Shown: positions 17,044 to 25,780 of the stretch, piece after piece | Numbering within the stretch: position 1 is the stretch's first letter | Layout: the number at the start of each line of letters is the position of its first letter | Source of the DNA: Bacteroidota bacterium | GTDB lineage: Bacteria; Bacteroidota; Bacteroidia; AKYH767-A; 2013-40CM-41-45 | NCBI GenBank assembly: GCA_016711505.1 | Contig: JADJSV010000001.1 | Span: 372,001-436,000 of the forward strand | DNA: 64,000 bases | Direction of reading: 5' to 3' | The notes under the pieces: generated by a model | Database searches by the model: none | What the model saw: only the letters and a program-made list of their open reading frames with translations | Told to the model about the DNA's origin: nothing | Program-made: the position numbers and the translations under genes

Positions 17044-17544
17044 TCAAAAGCCTGAAAGATCAATTAGTCTTAAGTCAGAATTAGGCTCTATCAAAACAGT
17101 CTTTACTCCCGCTTTTCTTCCGGCAATTATATCTCTTTCTGTATCACCAATAAAAAAACTTTTCTCAGGATCAATGTTGAATCGCGCAATTGCTTTCTCT
17201 AACAGTTGCGAATCCGGTTTACGGCATATACAATTACTTGTTGTTGGATGATGCGGACAATAATAGTATTCAGCGATCTCAATTCCACTCATACCAAGAC
17301 TTCTGGAAATGTGGAGATGTAAATAGTCTGCTTCTTGTTTTGTATAAAGATTTTTTCCAATTCCACCCTGATTTGAAATGACAATAAGTAAATATCCTTC
17401 CTTCGAAAAATTGAGGAGTGCTTCAGGAACTCCCGGATTTATTTTGAGATCTTCCAGGAGCCAGGTATAATCTCCACGTTCATTGATAAGAACTCCATCC
17501 CTGTCCAGAAAGATCGCTTTCTTTTTTTCAGAAGACATTTCCAA
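17044..17544 (-). CDS. HAD-IIIA phosphatase, GmhB-like (heptose bisphosphate phosphatase type)
   Basis: A 166-residue HAD hydrolase. Motif I is LDRDGVL with Asp14 and Asp16, motif II is the ISNQGG Ser, and the C-terminal motifs are KPDSQLL and FIGDTERDI. The zinc loop CPHHP ... CIC (near residues 92-108) is the hallmark of GmhB and the histidinol-phosphatase branch. GmhB removes the 7-phosphate of D,D-heptose 1,7-bisphosphate in LPS inner-core synthesis, but no other heptose genes are present, so the substrate is inferred. Its start overlaps the end of the rhomboid gene by 17 bases. Confidence 0.83.
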   Translation of the reverse strand: MEMSSEKKKAIFLDRDGVLINERGDYTWLLEDLKINPGVPEALLNFSKEGYLLIVISNQGGIGKNLYTKQEADYLHLHISRSLGMSGIEIAEYYYCPHHPTTSNCICRKPDSQLLEKAIARFNIDPEKSFFIGDTERDIIAGRKAGVKTVLIEPNSDLRLIDLSGF

Positions 17545-18148
17545 AATCCATTAATTTCTGAAAGAATGAAATGAGAAGATCCGGTTTTAGAATCACCGTA
17601 AATACAAATCCGAAAATTGCACCCCACATATGCGCATCGTGGTTAACATTGTCTCCACCTTTTTTACCCATATAATAGCAGTAAAACAAATAAGCAACTC
17701 CAAATATTATAGAAGGCAGACAAAGTAATCCGTAGAGACAAATTTTCTGCATTGGTTCAAGTAAAATAAATGAAAAGATAACTGCAGATACAGCCCCTGA
17801 AGCGCCAAGGGCATTATAATAAATGTTGTCTTTGTTTTTTTTGAACGTTGGAATAACAGAAGCCACCATTCCACCAAAGTATAATAAAACATAATAATAC
17901 CCGGCGCGATTGTCGAAGTATGCTGCAAAATATTGTTCAATGATTCCACCAAATGAAAACAATACAAACATATTCACAGCAAGGTGAATAAAATCGGCAT
18001 GAATGAAACCGCTGCTGATGAAACGATACCATTGCTTATGCTTATCGATCATGTAGGGATTAAAGATCAGTTTATTCATATACTCATTTCGTGAGAATGC
18101 CAGTAAACTGATTCCAATTGTTGCTACGACCAATATGGTTGATATCAT
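17528..18148 (-). CDS. Rhomboid family intramembrane serine protease
   Basis: A 206-residue protein with six hydrophobic segments, the minimal rhomboid core. The catalytic Ser117 lies in GASGAV and His173 in HDAHMWGAIFG, with the conserved helix-4 neighbourhood NHDAH. Rhomboids cut transmembrane segments within the membrane. The N-terminal loop carries the typical KHKQWYRFISSGFIHADFIHLAVNM pattern in part (WR-like motif and HxxxN). It lies 12 bases after ychF and 17 bases of its end are shared with the phosphatase gene. Confidence 0.9.
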   Translation of the reverse strand: MISTILVVATIGISLLAFSRNEYMNKLIFNPYMIDKHKQWYRFISSGFIHADFIHLAVNMFVLFSFGGIIEQYFAAYFDNRAGYYYVLLYFGGMVASVIPTFKKNKDNIYYNALGASGAVSAVIFSFILLEPMQKICLYGLLCLPSIIFGVAYLFYCYYMGKKGGDNVNHDAHMWGAIFGFVFTVILKPDLLISFFQKLMDFGNVF

Positions 18149-18160
18149 TCAGAATTTTAT

Positions 18161-19261
18161 TTAAACATTAAAACGGAAATGCATCACATCTCCATCGCCA
18201 ACCAGATATTCTTTTCCTTCAATACTTAATTTACCGGCATCACGACAAGCAGATTCAGAACCAAAAGTTAAAAAGTCATTGTAACGAATTACCTCTGCCT
18301 TAATAAAACCTTTTTCGAAATCGGTATGGATAACAGCGGCTGCCTGCGGTGCAAGCATTCCTTTTGTAATAGTCCAGGCACGAACTTCTTTAACTCCCGC
18401 TGTGAAATAAGTATAAAGACTCAATAAACGATACGCAGCTTTGATAAGTTTAGCAACTCCTGATTCTTCCAAACCGAGGTCACTTAAAAATGCTTTTCTG
18501 TCTTCGAAACTTTCAAGCTGAGTGATCTCTGCTTCTATTGCGGCTGCAATGACAAGCACTTCAGCGTTTTCATCTTTCACTTCTTCTTTCAGCAGGTCAA
18601 CATATTTGTTACCGTTAACAACAGAACCTTCATCGACATTGCAAACATAAAGTACAGGTTTTGCAGTGAGTAAAAAGATGTCATCGATGAAACGTTTGTC
18701 TTCGGGAGCAACGGGTGCACTTCGAGCAGACAATCCTTTTTCAAGATGGTTTTTATAAATAGTCAGAACTTCCATGCATTTCTTTGCATCTTTATCTGTT
18801 CCTATTTTTGCCATTTTTTCAGTACGGCCTAACTTGCGGTCCACACTTTCAAGATCTTTCAACTGCAATTCAGTATCGATTGTTCCTTTATCACGCACCG
18901 GATTCACCGATCCATCGACATGGACAACATTCGGATCTTCGAAGCAACGTACTACGTGAATGATTGCATCGCACTCTCTGATGTTACTCAGGAATTGATT
19001 TCCTAAACCTTCACCTCTGCTTGCACCTTTCACCAAACCGGCAATGTCAACTATTTCAATAGTTGTCGGAACCACTCTTTCAGGTTTTACTAACTTTTCT
19101 AATTCATTCAATCGTTCATCCGGAACTGTGATCACACCGACATTCGGTTCTATTGTACAAAACGGAAAATTCGCAGCTTGCGCTTTTGCATTCGAAAGAC
19201 AATTAAATAATGTCGATTTACCAACATTCGGCAATCCAACAATACCACATTTTAAGGCCAT
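18161..19261 (-). CDS. ychF: Redox-regulated ATPase YchF
   Basis: A 366-residue OBG-family P-loop protein, full length. Walker A is GLPNVGKST at 8-16, the G3 region is DIAGLVKGAS, and the usual G4 NKxD is replaced by NVDE, the feature that makes YchF prefer ATP over GTP. The C-terminal TGS domain (AWTITKG ... VGDGDVMHFRFNV) is complete. It binds ribosomes and is linked to oxidative stress responses in other bacteria. It heads a minus-strand run with the rhomboid and phosphatase genes. Confidence 0.97.
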   Translation of the reverse strand: MALKCGIVGLPNVGKSTLFNCLSNAKAQAANFPFCTIEPNVGVITVPDERLNELEKLVKPERVVPTTIEIVDIAGLVKGASRGEGLGNQFLSNIRECDAIIHVVRCFEDPNVVHVDGSVNPVRDKGTIDTELQLKDLESVDRKLGRTEKMAKIGTDKDAKKCMEVLTIYKNHLEKGLSARSAPVAPEDKRFIDDIFLLTAKPVLYVCNVDEGSVVNGNKYVDLLKEEVKDENAEVLVIAAAIEAEITQLESFEDRKAFLSDLGLEESGVAKLIKAAYRLLSLYTYFTAGVKEVRAWTITKGMLAPQAAAVIHTDFEKGFIKAEVIRYNDFLTFGSESACRDAGKLSIEGKEYLVGDGDVMHFRFNV

Positions 19262-19329
19262 AATACTTAGTACTTATTTTTTTTTATAATTGATGTTTTA
19301 AGGTTAGTGAACATGTTTAAGGTTAACAG

Positions 19330-19465
19330 GTTTGCAGGTTTCAGGATAGCAGTACGTTTTTTCTATCTAATAATCTACTGACTTTATTTACCCAATTCTC
19401 CTTTCAAAATTGCTTCACTTTTCATTCTTCACTTTTCACTACTTATTCTTCGTTATTAGTTATCC
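19330..19465 (-). repeat. Degenerate 7-base satellite downstream of porD
   Basis: Read on the minus strand the sequence after the porD stop runs through TAATAACGAAGAATAAG, then imperfect GTGAAAA units. The same words in the same orientation follow tsaD at about 49820. A second low-complexity stretch (GGTTTGCAGGTTTCAGG) lies at 19326-19346. No coding sequence is visible in 19262-19473. Confidence 0.5.
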
Positions 19466-19473
19466 GATAAAAA

Positions 19474-20406
19474 TTATTTACCCCCGCCCGGTAACGTCGA
19501 AGCTGAAAGTATAGTCTGATACTTCAATGTATTGGCCGGATCGATCTGTGAAAGTATTGGGACAAGTTCACTTTTTTCTGCAGGTAAGGCAGCCGTGTAA
19601 ATGTTTACGATCTCATCAGCTTTAGCTGTAAAGAATGATTGCATCAGAAATGAATTTGGTTTGTCCTGGTAAACTTTACGCAGGCTCTTCAGACTTTCTG
19701 TAACAACTGCTCTTGCATCAGGAAAATTCTCTTCGAATTTATCCATACCAAATCTGTGATAAGAATAAAATACATCCCGCATAGGACGGAATGAAATATT
19801 CAGAAGATTCTCAATTAACCAATATCTGTTTCGTGAATTTTCAAATGCTTTCCATCCGCGATCAGGCAGGTTCTGTGCATTGTTTGCAACAGTCTGCGCC
19901 TTTGTAAAATATGGTGTACCTCCTAACGGAGAAAATGAATCGTAGTCAAGTCCAATGATTATGTATGCATAGTACCCTAATACAGCTGTAAGATTCGAAG
20001 TGATACTACCTTCATCAAATTCTATTGTCTGATCCTGCACATACCGGAATGTAAAATCTTTATCCTGGTGATTGAATAGAGGCGAATTATAAGAACTATG
20101 ATAAACAGGTCTACGTGATGATATCTGAATGTTTCCTGTAAACTCATCCGTAGACACCCGTTCTGAGATCGTGATCACAATTGAACATTCTATTCTTTCC
20201 TGATTCAGAAATTCATCCGTTGTCCACTTGTGATTATTCATGAACTCGCGGAGATCTGTTTGAAGTTTGTCGTAAATGGTCTTATCGCTTGCCTGGATCT
20301 GTGGTGTCTGAACAGAGATCTGACAATTCAATTCCTGTGCAAATAAATTATTCACACAAAAAAATGCAATAAGAAAAGACAGAATTGATTTTGAGCTAGC
20401 TATCAT
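19474..20406 (-). CDS. porD: DUF4835 family protein, PorD-type T9SS component
   Basis: A 310-residue secreted protein with a signal peptide ending at NNLFAQ. The sequence pattern ELNCQISVQTPQIQASDK, FVVTISE-like strands, SSRRPVYHSSYNSPLFNHQD and the central VLGYYAYIIIGLDYDSFSPLGG is characteristic of the DUF4835/PorD family. Members are found beside coaBC in Bacteroidota and are assigned to assembly of the type IX secretion system. It follows coaBC with a TAATG overlap, last in the bamD operon. A degenerate satellite lies after the stop codon. Confidence 0.85.
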   Translation of the reverse strand: MIASSKSILSFLIAFFCVNNLFAQELNCQISVQTPQIQASDKTIYDKLQTDLREFMNNHKWTTDEFLNQERIECSIVITISERVSTDEFTGNIQISSRRPVYHSSYNSPLFNHQDKDFTFRYVQDQTIEFDEGSITSNLTAVLGYYAYIIIGLDYDSFSPLGGTPYFTKAQTVANNAQNLPDRGWKAFENSRNRYWLIENLLNISFRPMRDVFYSYHRFGMDKFEENFPDARAVVTESLKSLRKVYQDKPNSFLMQSFFTAKADEIVNIYTAALPAEKSELVPILSQIDPANTLKYQTILSASTLPGGGK

Positions 20407-21614
20407 TAGACCGTTGTATTAGTAATATTGGTAATAATCAGATTGACGAGATCTTTTGCAACTTCCTGTTTTGATTTTAAACCGAAATTATACTCGCTTC
20501 CTTTTTTATCTATGATTGTGATCTTATTCGTATCGTGATTAAATCCGGCACCTTCATCTTTCAGAGAATTCAGGACAACCAGATCAAGATTCTTTTTTTG
20601 CAATTTGCCTTTTGCATTTTCAAGTTCATTCTCTGTCTCCAAAGCAAATCCAACAATGAACTGCTTCTTCCCTTTTTTCTCGCCCATGAGCGCAAGAATG
20701 TCCTGTGTTGGTATTAACGGCAAAGGCATTTCATTATTTTTCTTTTTCAGTTTTTCAGAAGCTACATCTGCAGGTTTATAATCTGCAACTGCCGCTGACA
20801 TAACGATGATGTCCTTTTCTGAAAAATCTTTCATACATGCATTGAGCATTTCTTCAGCGGATTCGATATCCACTCTTGTGATCCGGGAGTTGATCACTGA
20901 TAAGTTACCTGGTCCGCTTACAAGCAGAACATCTGCACCTTGCGTCGCTAACTCTTCTGCTATTGCATAACCCATTTTGCCTGAAGAACGGTTTCCGATA
21001 AACCGGACAGGATCTATTGCTTCAAATGTTGGTCCAGCCGTGACTAATGCTTTCTTTCCTTTTAAGGGTAAGTCTGCATTGAAATATTTTTCAAGTGCAT
21101 CGATTATTAGTTCCGGTTCTTCCATTCTGCCTTCACCATGAAGTCCGCTGGCCAGTTCTCCGGAAGTAGCCGAGATCAATTGGTTTCCGAATGATACTAA
21201 CCTTGCAATGTTCTCCTGTGTAGCAGGATGCTTATGCATATCGAGATCCATTGCCGGGGCGAAAAAGACTTTGCATTTAGCAGAAAGATAAACCGCTAAG
21301 AGCAAATTGTCGCACACACCATTGGCCATCTTTGAAATTGTATTTGCCGATGCAGGTGCAATGACAAAAGCATCTGCCCATAATCCCAGTTCGACGTGAT
21401 TACTCCATTCGCCGGTTTCCTGATTTGCATACTCAGAGTAAACAGGGTTTTTGGAAAGTGTAGATAAGGTCAGCGGCGTGATAAAATCAATTGCCGCTTT
21501 TGTCATCACCACTTTCACCTCCGCTCCTGCTTTTACCAATAGCCGGACCAGCAAAGCAGATTTATAGGCTGCTATACTTCCGGTTATTCCAAGTAGGATC
21601 TTTTTTCCTCTCAT
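20406..21614 (-). CDS. coaBC: Bifunctional phosphopantothenoylcysteine decarboxylase / phosphopantothenate-cysteine ligase
   Basis: A 402-residue CoaBC catalysing two successive steps of coenzyme A synthesis. The N-terminal FMN-dependent CoaC half has GSIAAYKSALL, the substrate loop FFAPAMDLDMHKHP (PAMD in place of the E. coli PAMN) and the catalytic Cys in NGVCDNLLLA. The C-terminal CoaB half carries VTAGPTFEAIDPVRFIGNRSSGKMG in part and the lysine-rich SEKLKKK loop. It sits between rpoZ and porD on one minus-strand transcript. Confidence 0.96.
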   Translation of the reverse strand: MRGKKILLGITGSIAAYKSALLVRLLVKAGAEVKVVMTKAAIDFITPLTLSTLSKNPVYSEYANQETGEWSNHVELGLWADAFVIAPASANTISKMANGVCDNLLLAVYLSAKCKVFFAPAMDLDMHKHPATQENIARLVSFGNQLISATSGELASGLHGEGRMEEPELIIDALEKYFNADLPLKGKKALVTAGPTFEAIDPVRFIGNRSSGKMGYAIAEELATQGADVLLVSGPGNLSVINSRITRVDIESAEEMLNACMKDFSEKDIIVMSAAVADYKPADVASEKLKKKNNEMPLPLIPTQDILALMGEKKGKKQFIVGFALETENELENAKGKLQKKNLDLVVLNSLKDEGAGFNHDTNKITIIDKKGSEYNFGLKSKQEVAKDLVNLIITNITNTTV

Positions 21615-21690
21615 TCGTATCGAGGTATAGAAATGAAAAAATCCAAAACTCCAGGGTCTTGGATTGTTTCAATCTTTAAATGAACGATAA

Positions 21691-22020
21691 TTATTTTTCG
21701 CTTTGGTTTTCTTTCGAAGGATTGCGGAAATAAATTTTATCTTCATTGAATTCCTGAATAGCAATCAAAGTCGGCTTAGGAAGTCTTTCATAGTATTTTG
21801 AAATTTCGATCTGCTCGCGGTTTTCAAATACTTCTTCCAGATTGTCAGTAGTTGAATTGAATTCTGAAAGTTTTGCATTCAACTCCTCCTTCATTTCAGT
21901 AGAAATCTGATTTGCACGTTTAGCGATCACTACCAATGATTCATAAACGTTTCCCGTTTTCTTATCGTATTCAGGAACATTTCTTGTAATTGTAGTGGTA
22001 ACTTCTGATTTATAGCTCAT
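21691..22020 (-). CDS. rpoZ: DNA-directed RNA polymerase subunit omega (Bacteroidota type)
   Basis: A 109-residue protein of the RpoZ/Rpb6 family as found in Bacteroidota: NVYESLVVIAKRANQIS is the conserved omega core (Y-E, then A-x-RA-Q/NQI), followed by a charged C-terminal tail. It binds beta-prime and stabilises the polymerase. It lies 18 bases after bamD and 76 bases before coaBC, the common order in this phylum. Confidence 0.85.
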   Translation of the reverse strand: MSYKSEVTTTITRNVPEYDKKTGNVYESLVVIAKRANQISTEMKEELNAKLSEFNSTTDNLEEVFENREQIEISKYYERLPKPTLIAIQEFNEDKIYFRNPSKENQSEK

Positions 22021-22038
22021 GAGTATATATTTGTAAAA

Positions 22039-22851
22039 TTATTGTATCTGATTTTTATTGAATTTATCAATTCGCTTTTTAGTCGTTTCGAAATAATCCA
22101 GGGCTTTATTTTTGTATTTGCTTTCAGGATATGCAGCATTGAATTCTCCATACGCTATAAGCGTTTCACCGTAACGTTCCATTAATTTAGATTCTATACT
22201 ATTCTCAGCAAGAAGATATGCTGAACGAACTATTTTAAACAACGCTTCTTCCCTGTATTTTGTTGTAGGAAAATCGTTGATCAGATTTTTATAGGTAGTT
22301 ATTGCGGATTTGTATGAAGCTACATTGAAATATAATTCTGCATACTGAAATTCTTTTTCTTCCAGTTTTTCCCTTAACTGATCGATGAGCTTATTACACT
22401 CTTCGATTTTTTTACTTTGCGGATAACGATCTGCAAAAAGTTGCAATTCATTTATCGCTTTGTATGTGTTTGTTTGATCCAATGAATACAAAGGTGAACT
22501 CTGGTAAAAACAGTAAGCATGCATAAAAGCACATTCTTCTGCAAACTCACTGTTCGGATATGTTTTTGCGAAATTCTCGAAATCGTAAGCTGCGGTTTCG
22601 TAATCGCCGATCCTGTAATTTGTGTATGAATAATAGTAATAAGTTTGTTCGGCTTTTTTCGTTCCGCGATATACAGTGATCAATTCTTCAAATAGTGGTA
22701 ATGCTTTGAAATAATCACCTCTATTGTACAATTTGATTGCATATTCGCTTTTGGCATCCATGTCCCGCGTTTTCAGCATTTTTGAATAATCGCTGCACGA
22801 AGTCATGACCAAAAGAAACAGGAAAAAGATCGGGAGAACTCTGATTTTCAT
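22039..22851 (-). CDS. bamD: Outer membrane assembly lipoprotein BamD
   Basis: A 270-residue lipoprotein with tetratricopeptide repeats, the BAM complex component that helps insert beta-barrel proteins. I start it at the ATG at 22851, giving MKIRVLPIFFLFLLVMTSC with the lipidated cysteine at position 19; the upstream ATG at 22914 would bury this lipobox behind 21 extra residues. A TATCTTCG promoter-like box just upstream of 22851 supports the choice. The TPR helices run from about residue 30 to 250 (AIKLYNRGDYFKALPLFEEL is one repeat). It heads the operon bamD-rpoZ-coaBC-porD. Confidence 0.88.
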   Translation of the reverse strand: MKIRVLPIFFLFLLVMTSCSDYSKMLKTRDMDAKSEYAIKLYNRGDYFKALPLFEELITVYRGTKKAEQTYYYYSYTNYRIGDYETAAYDFENFAKTYPNSEFAEECAFMHAYCFYQSSPLYSLDQTNTYKAINELQLFADRYPQSKKIEECNKLIDQLREKLEEKEFQYAELYFNVASYKSAITTYKNLINDFPTTKYREEALFKIVRSAYLLAENSIESKLMERYGETLIAYGEFNAAYPESKYKNKALDYFETTKKRIDKFNKNQIQ

Positions 22852-22858
22852 AAGTCTG

Positions 22859-22866
22859 CGAAGATA
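22859..22866 (-). promoter_or_regulatory. -7 promoter-like element (TATCTTCG) upstream of bamD
   Basis: Seven of eight positions of TAnnTTTG, seven bases upstream of the chosen bamD ATG on the minus strand. At 19 bases further upstream stands TTC rather than TTG. Confidence 0.45.
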
Positions 22867-23033
22867 GTTTTTTATATTGGAAAATGAAAGCTGAAATCTG
22901 CTTTTTATCGGCATTTTGGCACTATTGTAATGCGTGCGATTTTTTGAATTTATTAGCTCTAAATCTTGTTTTTTTCAGTTAATTGGTTGATTTAATGAGG
23001 AATTTTAGTTTGCATTCAACTCATTCCAAAAAA

Positions 23034-23101
23034 TAAACCGATAGTTGATATGTTGGGGTTGAGTCTGCAGACTACACCCCAACATATCAACTATCGGTTT
23101 A
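23034..23101 (-). terminator. 68-base terminator with a perfect 26-bp stem
   Basis: Arms 23034-23059 and 23076-23101 are exactly complementary over 26 bp. The 16-base loop itself holds the perfect 12-base palindrome AGTCTGCAGACT, so the whole unit can fold into one rod with a single small internal mismatch. On the minus strand it starts 16 bases after the stop of the LVIVD/T9SS gene and is followed by six T, the layout of an unusually long rho-independent terminator. Confidence 0.85.
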
Positions 23102-23116
23102 TGGGGGTAAAATATT

Positions 23117-25495
23117 TTACTGTTTTACGATTTTATGGACAAAGCGATCACTACCATTTGAAAGTTCAACCATGTAAATTCCTGCTGACAATTCTGCCCC
23201 AATCCGGATTGATCCTTTGGAAGGAATTCCATTCTTTTCAGAAACTATATTACCCAAAATATCTCTTACAATCAATTTAATTGAACCATTATAAGAGCTT
23301 AATTTATAGTCGACTGAAGTCGAGTTATTAAATGGATTTGGATATGCATTTATCGATGAAATCATCGTTTTTTCAGAAACAGAATTTACCAACAGACCGG
23401 TGATTTCAAATTTATCCAGCGCTCCTTCAACGATGTTTCCCGGAGAATTGTCTTCTACTTCAACTGAGAAGGTCATAGTATTTGTAACGGCCAATAATGA
23501 ACTTAATAAAACCGAATGTTGTACCCAGTTACCATTGGTTCCGTCATTTGGTCCGACAGTTTCAACTCTCACAGTTGTCGATCCATTGCTAACAGAGATT
23601 CTCATTGTATCGTTTGGAGAACCTGTTCCATTGATACACAAATACCGGCGGAAATAGTTCAATGTCGGTGCCTGATAAATGGTACCATCAAAAACAGGCG
23701 AAGTCAGAATTGTATTTCCATTGTCAACATCAGAACCATTGTAAGGTGCTCCACCGTTATCAGTGATGAAACAAGTATCGCTGCAATCTGAGTTTACATC
23801 GAAGTCAGGATTGATCTCTGTTGAACTTCCATCATATGTTCCTATTGGTTCGCCACGTTCCCAGCTATTTCCTGATGTTCCGGTAACATTCCATCCATTA
23901 TCGAATGTAAAATCGTCGTAATACCCGGGAGCGATTGTGGCTACAATTGGGTTTCCTACAACGAGCGTTTGTGCCGAACAACTTGTTCTGTAGCCCCACT
24001 TTCCAGCGTAAACAGTATAGTCGTCAGGGACAACTGCAGGGAAGTTAAATGCACCACTTACATCTGTTGTCACAGAATATTTCAAACCATTAACAGATGA
24101 AATCGAAACCAAAGCATTCGGAACATTTAGTCCCGTTAAGCTATCCGTTACCGAACCTGTAAATGCAAAGGTCTGGAATGGACTCAATGCAACATCAAGA
24201 GTAGTTAAAACTCCATTTGTGAGTACAACGCCTGTAATAGTTTTAGAATAGTAACCGGCTTTTGAAATGCGCACGTCATATGTTCCTGCAACAGATGTTC
24301 CGGTTTTGTATTCGCCCAGTGCATTTGAATTTTTTGTTAATGTTGTTGAAAGCACTTCGATCAACGCACCATTTAACACAGTGTTTGAAACGGAGTCGGT
24401 GATTATTCCTTCGAGATAACATCCTCTGATGTAAGTCGGAGTAAGCACATACAAACCATTATTGATATCCGATGCAACGATTGTTCCTGATGGTAAGAAA
24501 GGATAAACACCCCAGCAACCTGCAAATCCATCGCCTGAACCTTGTGCATAGGTATCATAATGTCCAACTTCAATTGGATTCTGCGGACGGGCAACATCTG
24601 TTATCACTACTCCTTCTTTATACCAGCTTGTAATTGCATAATCATTCAGAATATGTGTGTTATGAATGATTGCTCCTGATCCGGGAGCGGTTTGAAAACG
24701 TGCACTTTCTTTGATATTACCCAGATCGGAAATATCATAAACACCAAAAAGCTTCCTGAATTTTCATCTGTTGTGAAAAGTGTTTTATGATCATTACTTA
24801 TCCACGTATTATGTGAAGTTCGTTGGCGTTTGTTGTGTTGCCAATAAAATTGGATTTGATTTATTGGTGACATCTACAACAGTAAAAAATCCGGAGTAGA
24901 TATGTGACTCATACATGGTATCGTTTTCTACATAACCATCATGAACGTAATTGTCATTTTGACTTCCACCATAAACATATTCTCCGGCATAAGTTGGATT
25001 TATCGGATCAGAAAGATTCAGAAAAAGTGTATTTCCATCTCCGATATTGCTTCCATACAGATAAAGAAATCCTTTTGCTGTATCGCAATGAAGTGCATGA
25101 ATACTGCTCAATTGTCCATTGATAGGACCATCGCCCATATAATAAGTTGTATTTACTGATGATGGTAAATTAGTCATGTCAACGATCTGTAATCCACCAC
25201 CACCTTCAGTTGTTACATATGCTACATTTCTGTAAGTTTTAACTTCTCTCCAGGCTGAATTCGGTCCATTCACCGTTACTTTAATTACCGGGTTATCCGG
25301 ATCAGTAACATCCACTATTGAAAGTCCGAAATCGGTTCCAACCAATGCATATTCGTTGCCCAACGGATCGGTATAACCACCGATGTTTGCAAGTTCAGAC
25401 GGACTATAAGGAAGATTCGCACGGAACTGTATATTCTGAGCTGAGGCATTGAGAATCAGTGTCAAAAAAGCGGTGAGTACTAATTTAAATTTCAT
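23117..25495 (-). pseudogene. Frameshifted LVIVD-repeat (choice-of-anchor B type) T9SS-secreted protein
   Basis: One gene broken in two places. The first part (from the ATG at 25495) has a signal peptide and LVIVD repeats (GLSIVDVTDPDNP, FFTVVDVTNKSNP) and stops at 24809. The second part resumes in another frame with HNTWISNDHKTLFTTDE, and the third frame begins near 24750 with KLFGVYDISDLGNIKE and continues through carboxypeptidase-like regulatory domains, a jelly-roll-like region and a T9SS type A tail (AYPNPFNNSTSVDYKL, LSAGIYMVELSNG). Reading through requires restoring two bases near 24813 (one CA) and one near 24752 (one A). About 790 residues when repaired. Sequence error or recent decay are both possible. 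Confidence 0.8.
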
Positions 25496-25780
25496 TTAGA
25501 ATTTGATTTAGGATGCCAAAAGTGTACTTAATTTATGAATTTTCAATGTTTTTCGCCTACTTTTTCGGATATTGTCTTTGAAATATGACACTGTTCGTAG
25601 ATTAGTCCTGAAACTCAAATCTAATGAACAATTACCTGTGGGAAAATATTCTTGGTTTTTAATTCAAAATAGTTACTTTTGCCTTGAACAGGAGCTAAAA
25701 CGAAGCATTTTTGAAGTTTACAGAAAAGTTTATTTTTAGAATCACCTGAGTCGTTTCATCAAATATTAAATTTAACAAAA
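25496..25780. other. Intergenic region between divergent genes, holding the serine palmitoyltransferase promoter
   Basis: The 285 bases contain no open frame I would defend. The only clear signal is the plus-strand promoter at 25652-25681. No promoter for the minus-strand LVIVD gene was recognised. Confidence 0.5.
25652..25681 (+). promoter_or_regulatory. Complete Bacteroidota-type promoter (TTG, 19 bases, TACTTTTG)
   Basis: TTG at 25652-25654, exactly 19 bases, then TACTTTTG at 25674-25681. This is the cleanest promoter on the plus strand in the window. It gives a leader of roughly 93 bases before the GTG start at 25781. Confidence 0.75.

Noticed and set aside
24646..24873. A separate small minus-strand gene inside the LVIVD locus
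   Set aside because: Its HNTWISNDHKTLFTTDE segment is the missing middle of the LVIVD protein in a shifted frame, not an independent gene.
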